Positions 63,881 to 64,000 of a DNA stretch of 64,000 bases are shown here, in pieces. Source of the stretch: Cylicocyclus nassatus (lineage: Eukaryota > Nematoda > Chromadorea > Rhabditida > Strongylidae); NCBI GenBank assembly GCA_958299035.1, contig CATQJL010000001.1, positions 49,850,461-49,914,460 on the forward strand, written 5' to 3'. Below the pieces are notes generated by a model. It saw only the letters and a list, made by a program, of their open reading frames with translations. It ran no database searches and was not told the origin of the DNA. Both the position numbers and the translations under genes were made by a program. The first letter of the stretch is position 1, and every line of letters starts with the position of its first letter.

Positions 63881-64000
63881 CTCATTCGTAGGCCTTGACA
63901 CTCGCCCGTAGGCCTTGACACTCGCTCGTAGGTCTTGACACTCGCTCGTAGGCCTTGACACTCGCTCGTAGGCCTTGACACTCGCTCGTAGGCCTTGACA

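Larger units (their letters stand above)
48704..64000 (+). repeat. 20-bp satellite array, right block (about 765 units, runs off the window)
   Basis: Same unit and orientation as the left block, but without any indel over 15.3 kb; every unit boundary stays in one 20-bp register. It carries markers I did not see in the left block: CGTAAGCC (48981, 52741, 54041, 56381, 57921, 59401, 60941, 61901, 63701), CGTATTCC (52881, 56521, 59541, 61081, 62041, 63841), GTAGACC, GGTTTTG, CAGTCACTCG and CAATCATTCG. Conversely, the TTGCTCG, GGCTTTG and TGACAACTCG forms common on the left are not seen here. Not coding. Confidence 0.97.

Noticed and set aside
21855..64000. Dozens of minus-strand ORFs of 60-206 residues with a 20-residue repeat, resembling a repetitive secreted protein
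   Set aside because: The 20-bp unit has no stop in any minus-strand frame, so three units give a 20-residue repeat in every frame. The common ATTCG variant places ATGA on the minus strand, supplying an ATG in one frame and a TGA in another. Start and stop positions therefore follow repeat variants, and several frames overlap. There is no signal peptide or non-repeat domain.

Overview
This is eukaryotic DNA, most likely from a nematode. The evidence is a 53-bp phase-0 intron inside a monocarboxylate-transporter-like gene fragment, a mariner-type terminal inverted repeat flanked by TA, and a Gag-Env retroelement ORF of a kind known from nematode LTR elements. I cannot name the species. More than 90% of the 64 kb is tandem repeat, and only two stretches carry credible protein-coding sequence.

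Layout. (1) 1-3802 is a mostly unique flank. It holds a 947-bp foldback element with mariner-like ends (249-1195) and two exons of an SLC16/MCT-like transporter on the minus strand (1791-2119). (2) 3803-21888 is a 137-bp satellite, roughly 118 monomers in several linked variant classes. Six near-identical copies of a 319-bp hairpin element sit at the same position of the monomer and were amplified with it. (3) At 21888/21889 the 137-bp satellite changes directly into a 20-bp satellite (GGCCTTGACACTCGCTCGTA), which runs to 44616. (4) 44617-48203 is the 5' part of a retroelement: a TATA-containing leader, then one long ORF with a Ty3/gypsy-type Gag fused in frame to an Env-like glycoprotein, with no protease, reverse transcriptase, RNase H or integrase between them. 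(5) 48204-48703 is a 500-N assembly gap that cuts the ORF. (6) 48704-64000 is the 20-bp satellite again, same orientation but a different variant repertoire.

Two 26-bp stretches inside the left 20-bp array (33414-33439 and 38977-39002) match the amplification adapter used in SMART and ultra-low-input HiFi libraries. Each replaces exactly 26 bp of array sequence. They are not biology; they show that the array assembly includes untrimmed read ends, so its copy number and order should be treated with caution.

The genes do not form a pathway. The window reads as a gene-poor satellite block (subtelomeric, sex- or accessory-chromosome, or germline-restricted heterochromatin are all possible) that contains a retroelement. 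The most biologically interesting item is the pol-less Gag-Env ORF; the most practically important is the adapter contamination. Short minus-strand ORFs throughout the 20-bp arrays are a by-product of the repeat, because the unit has no stop in any minus-strand frame and one common variant supplies both ATG and TGA.
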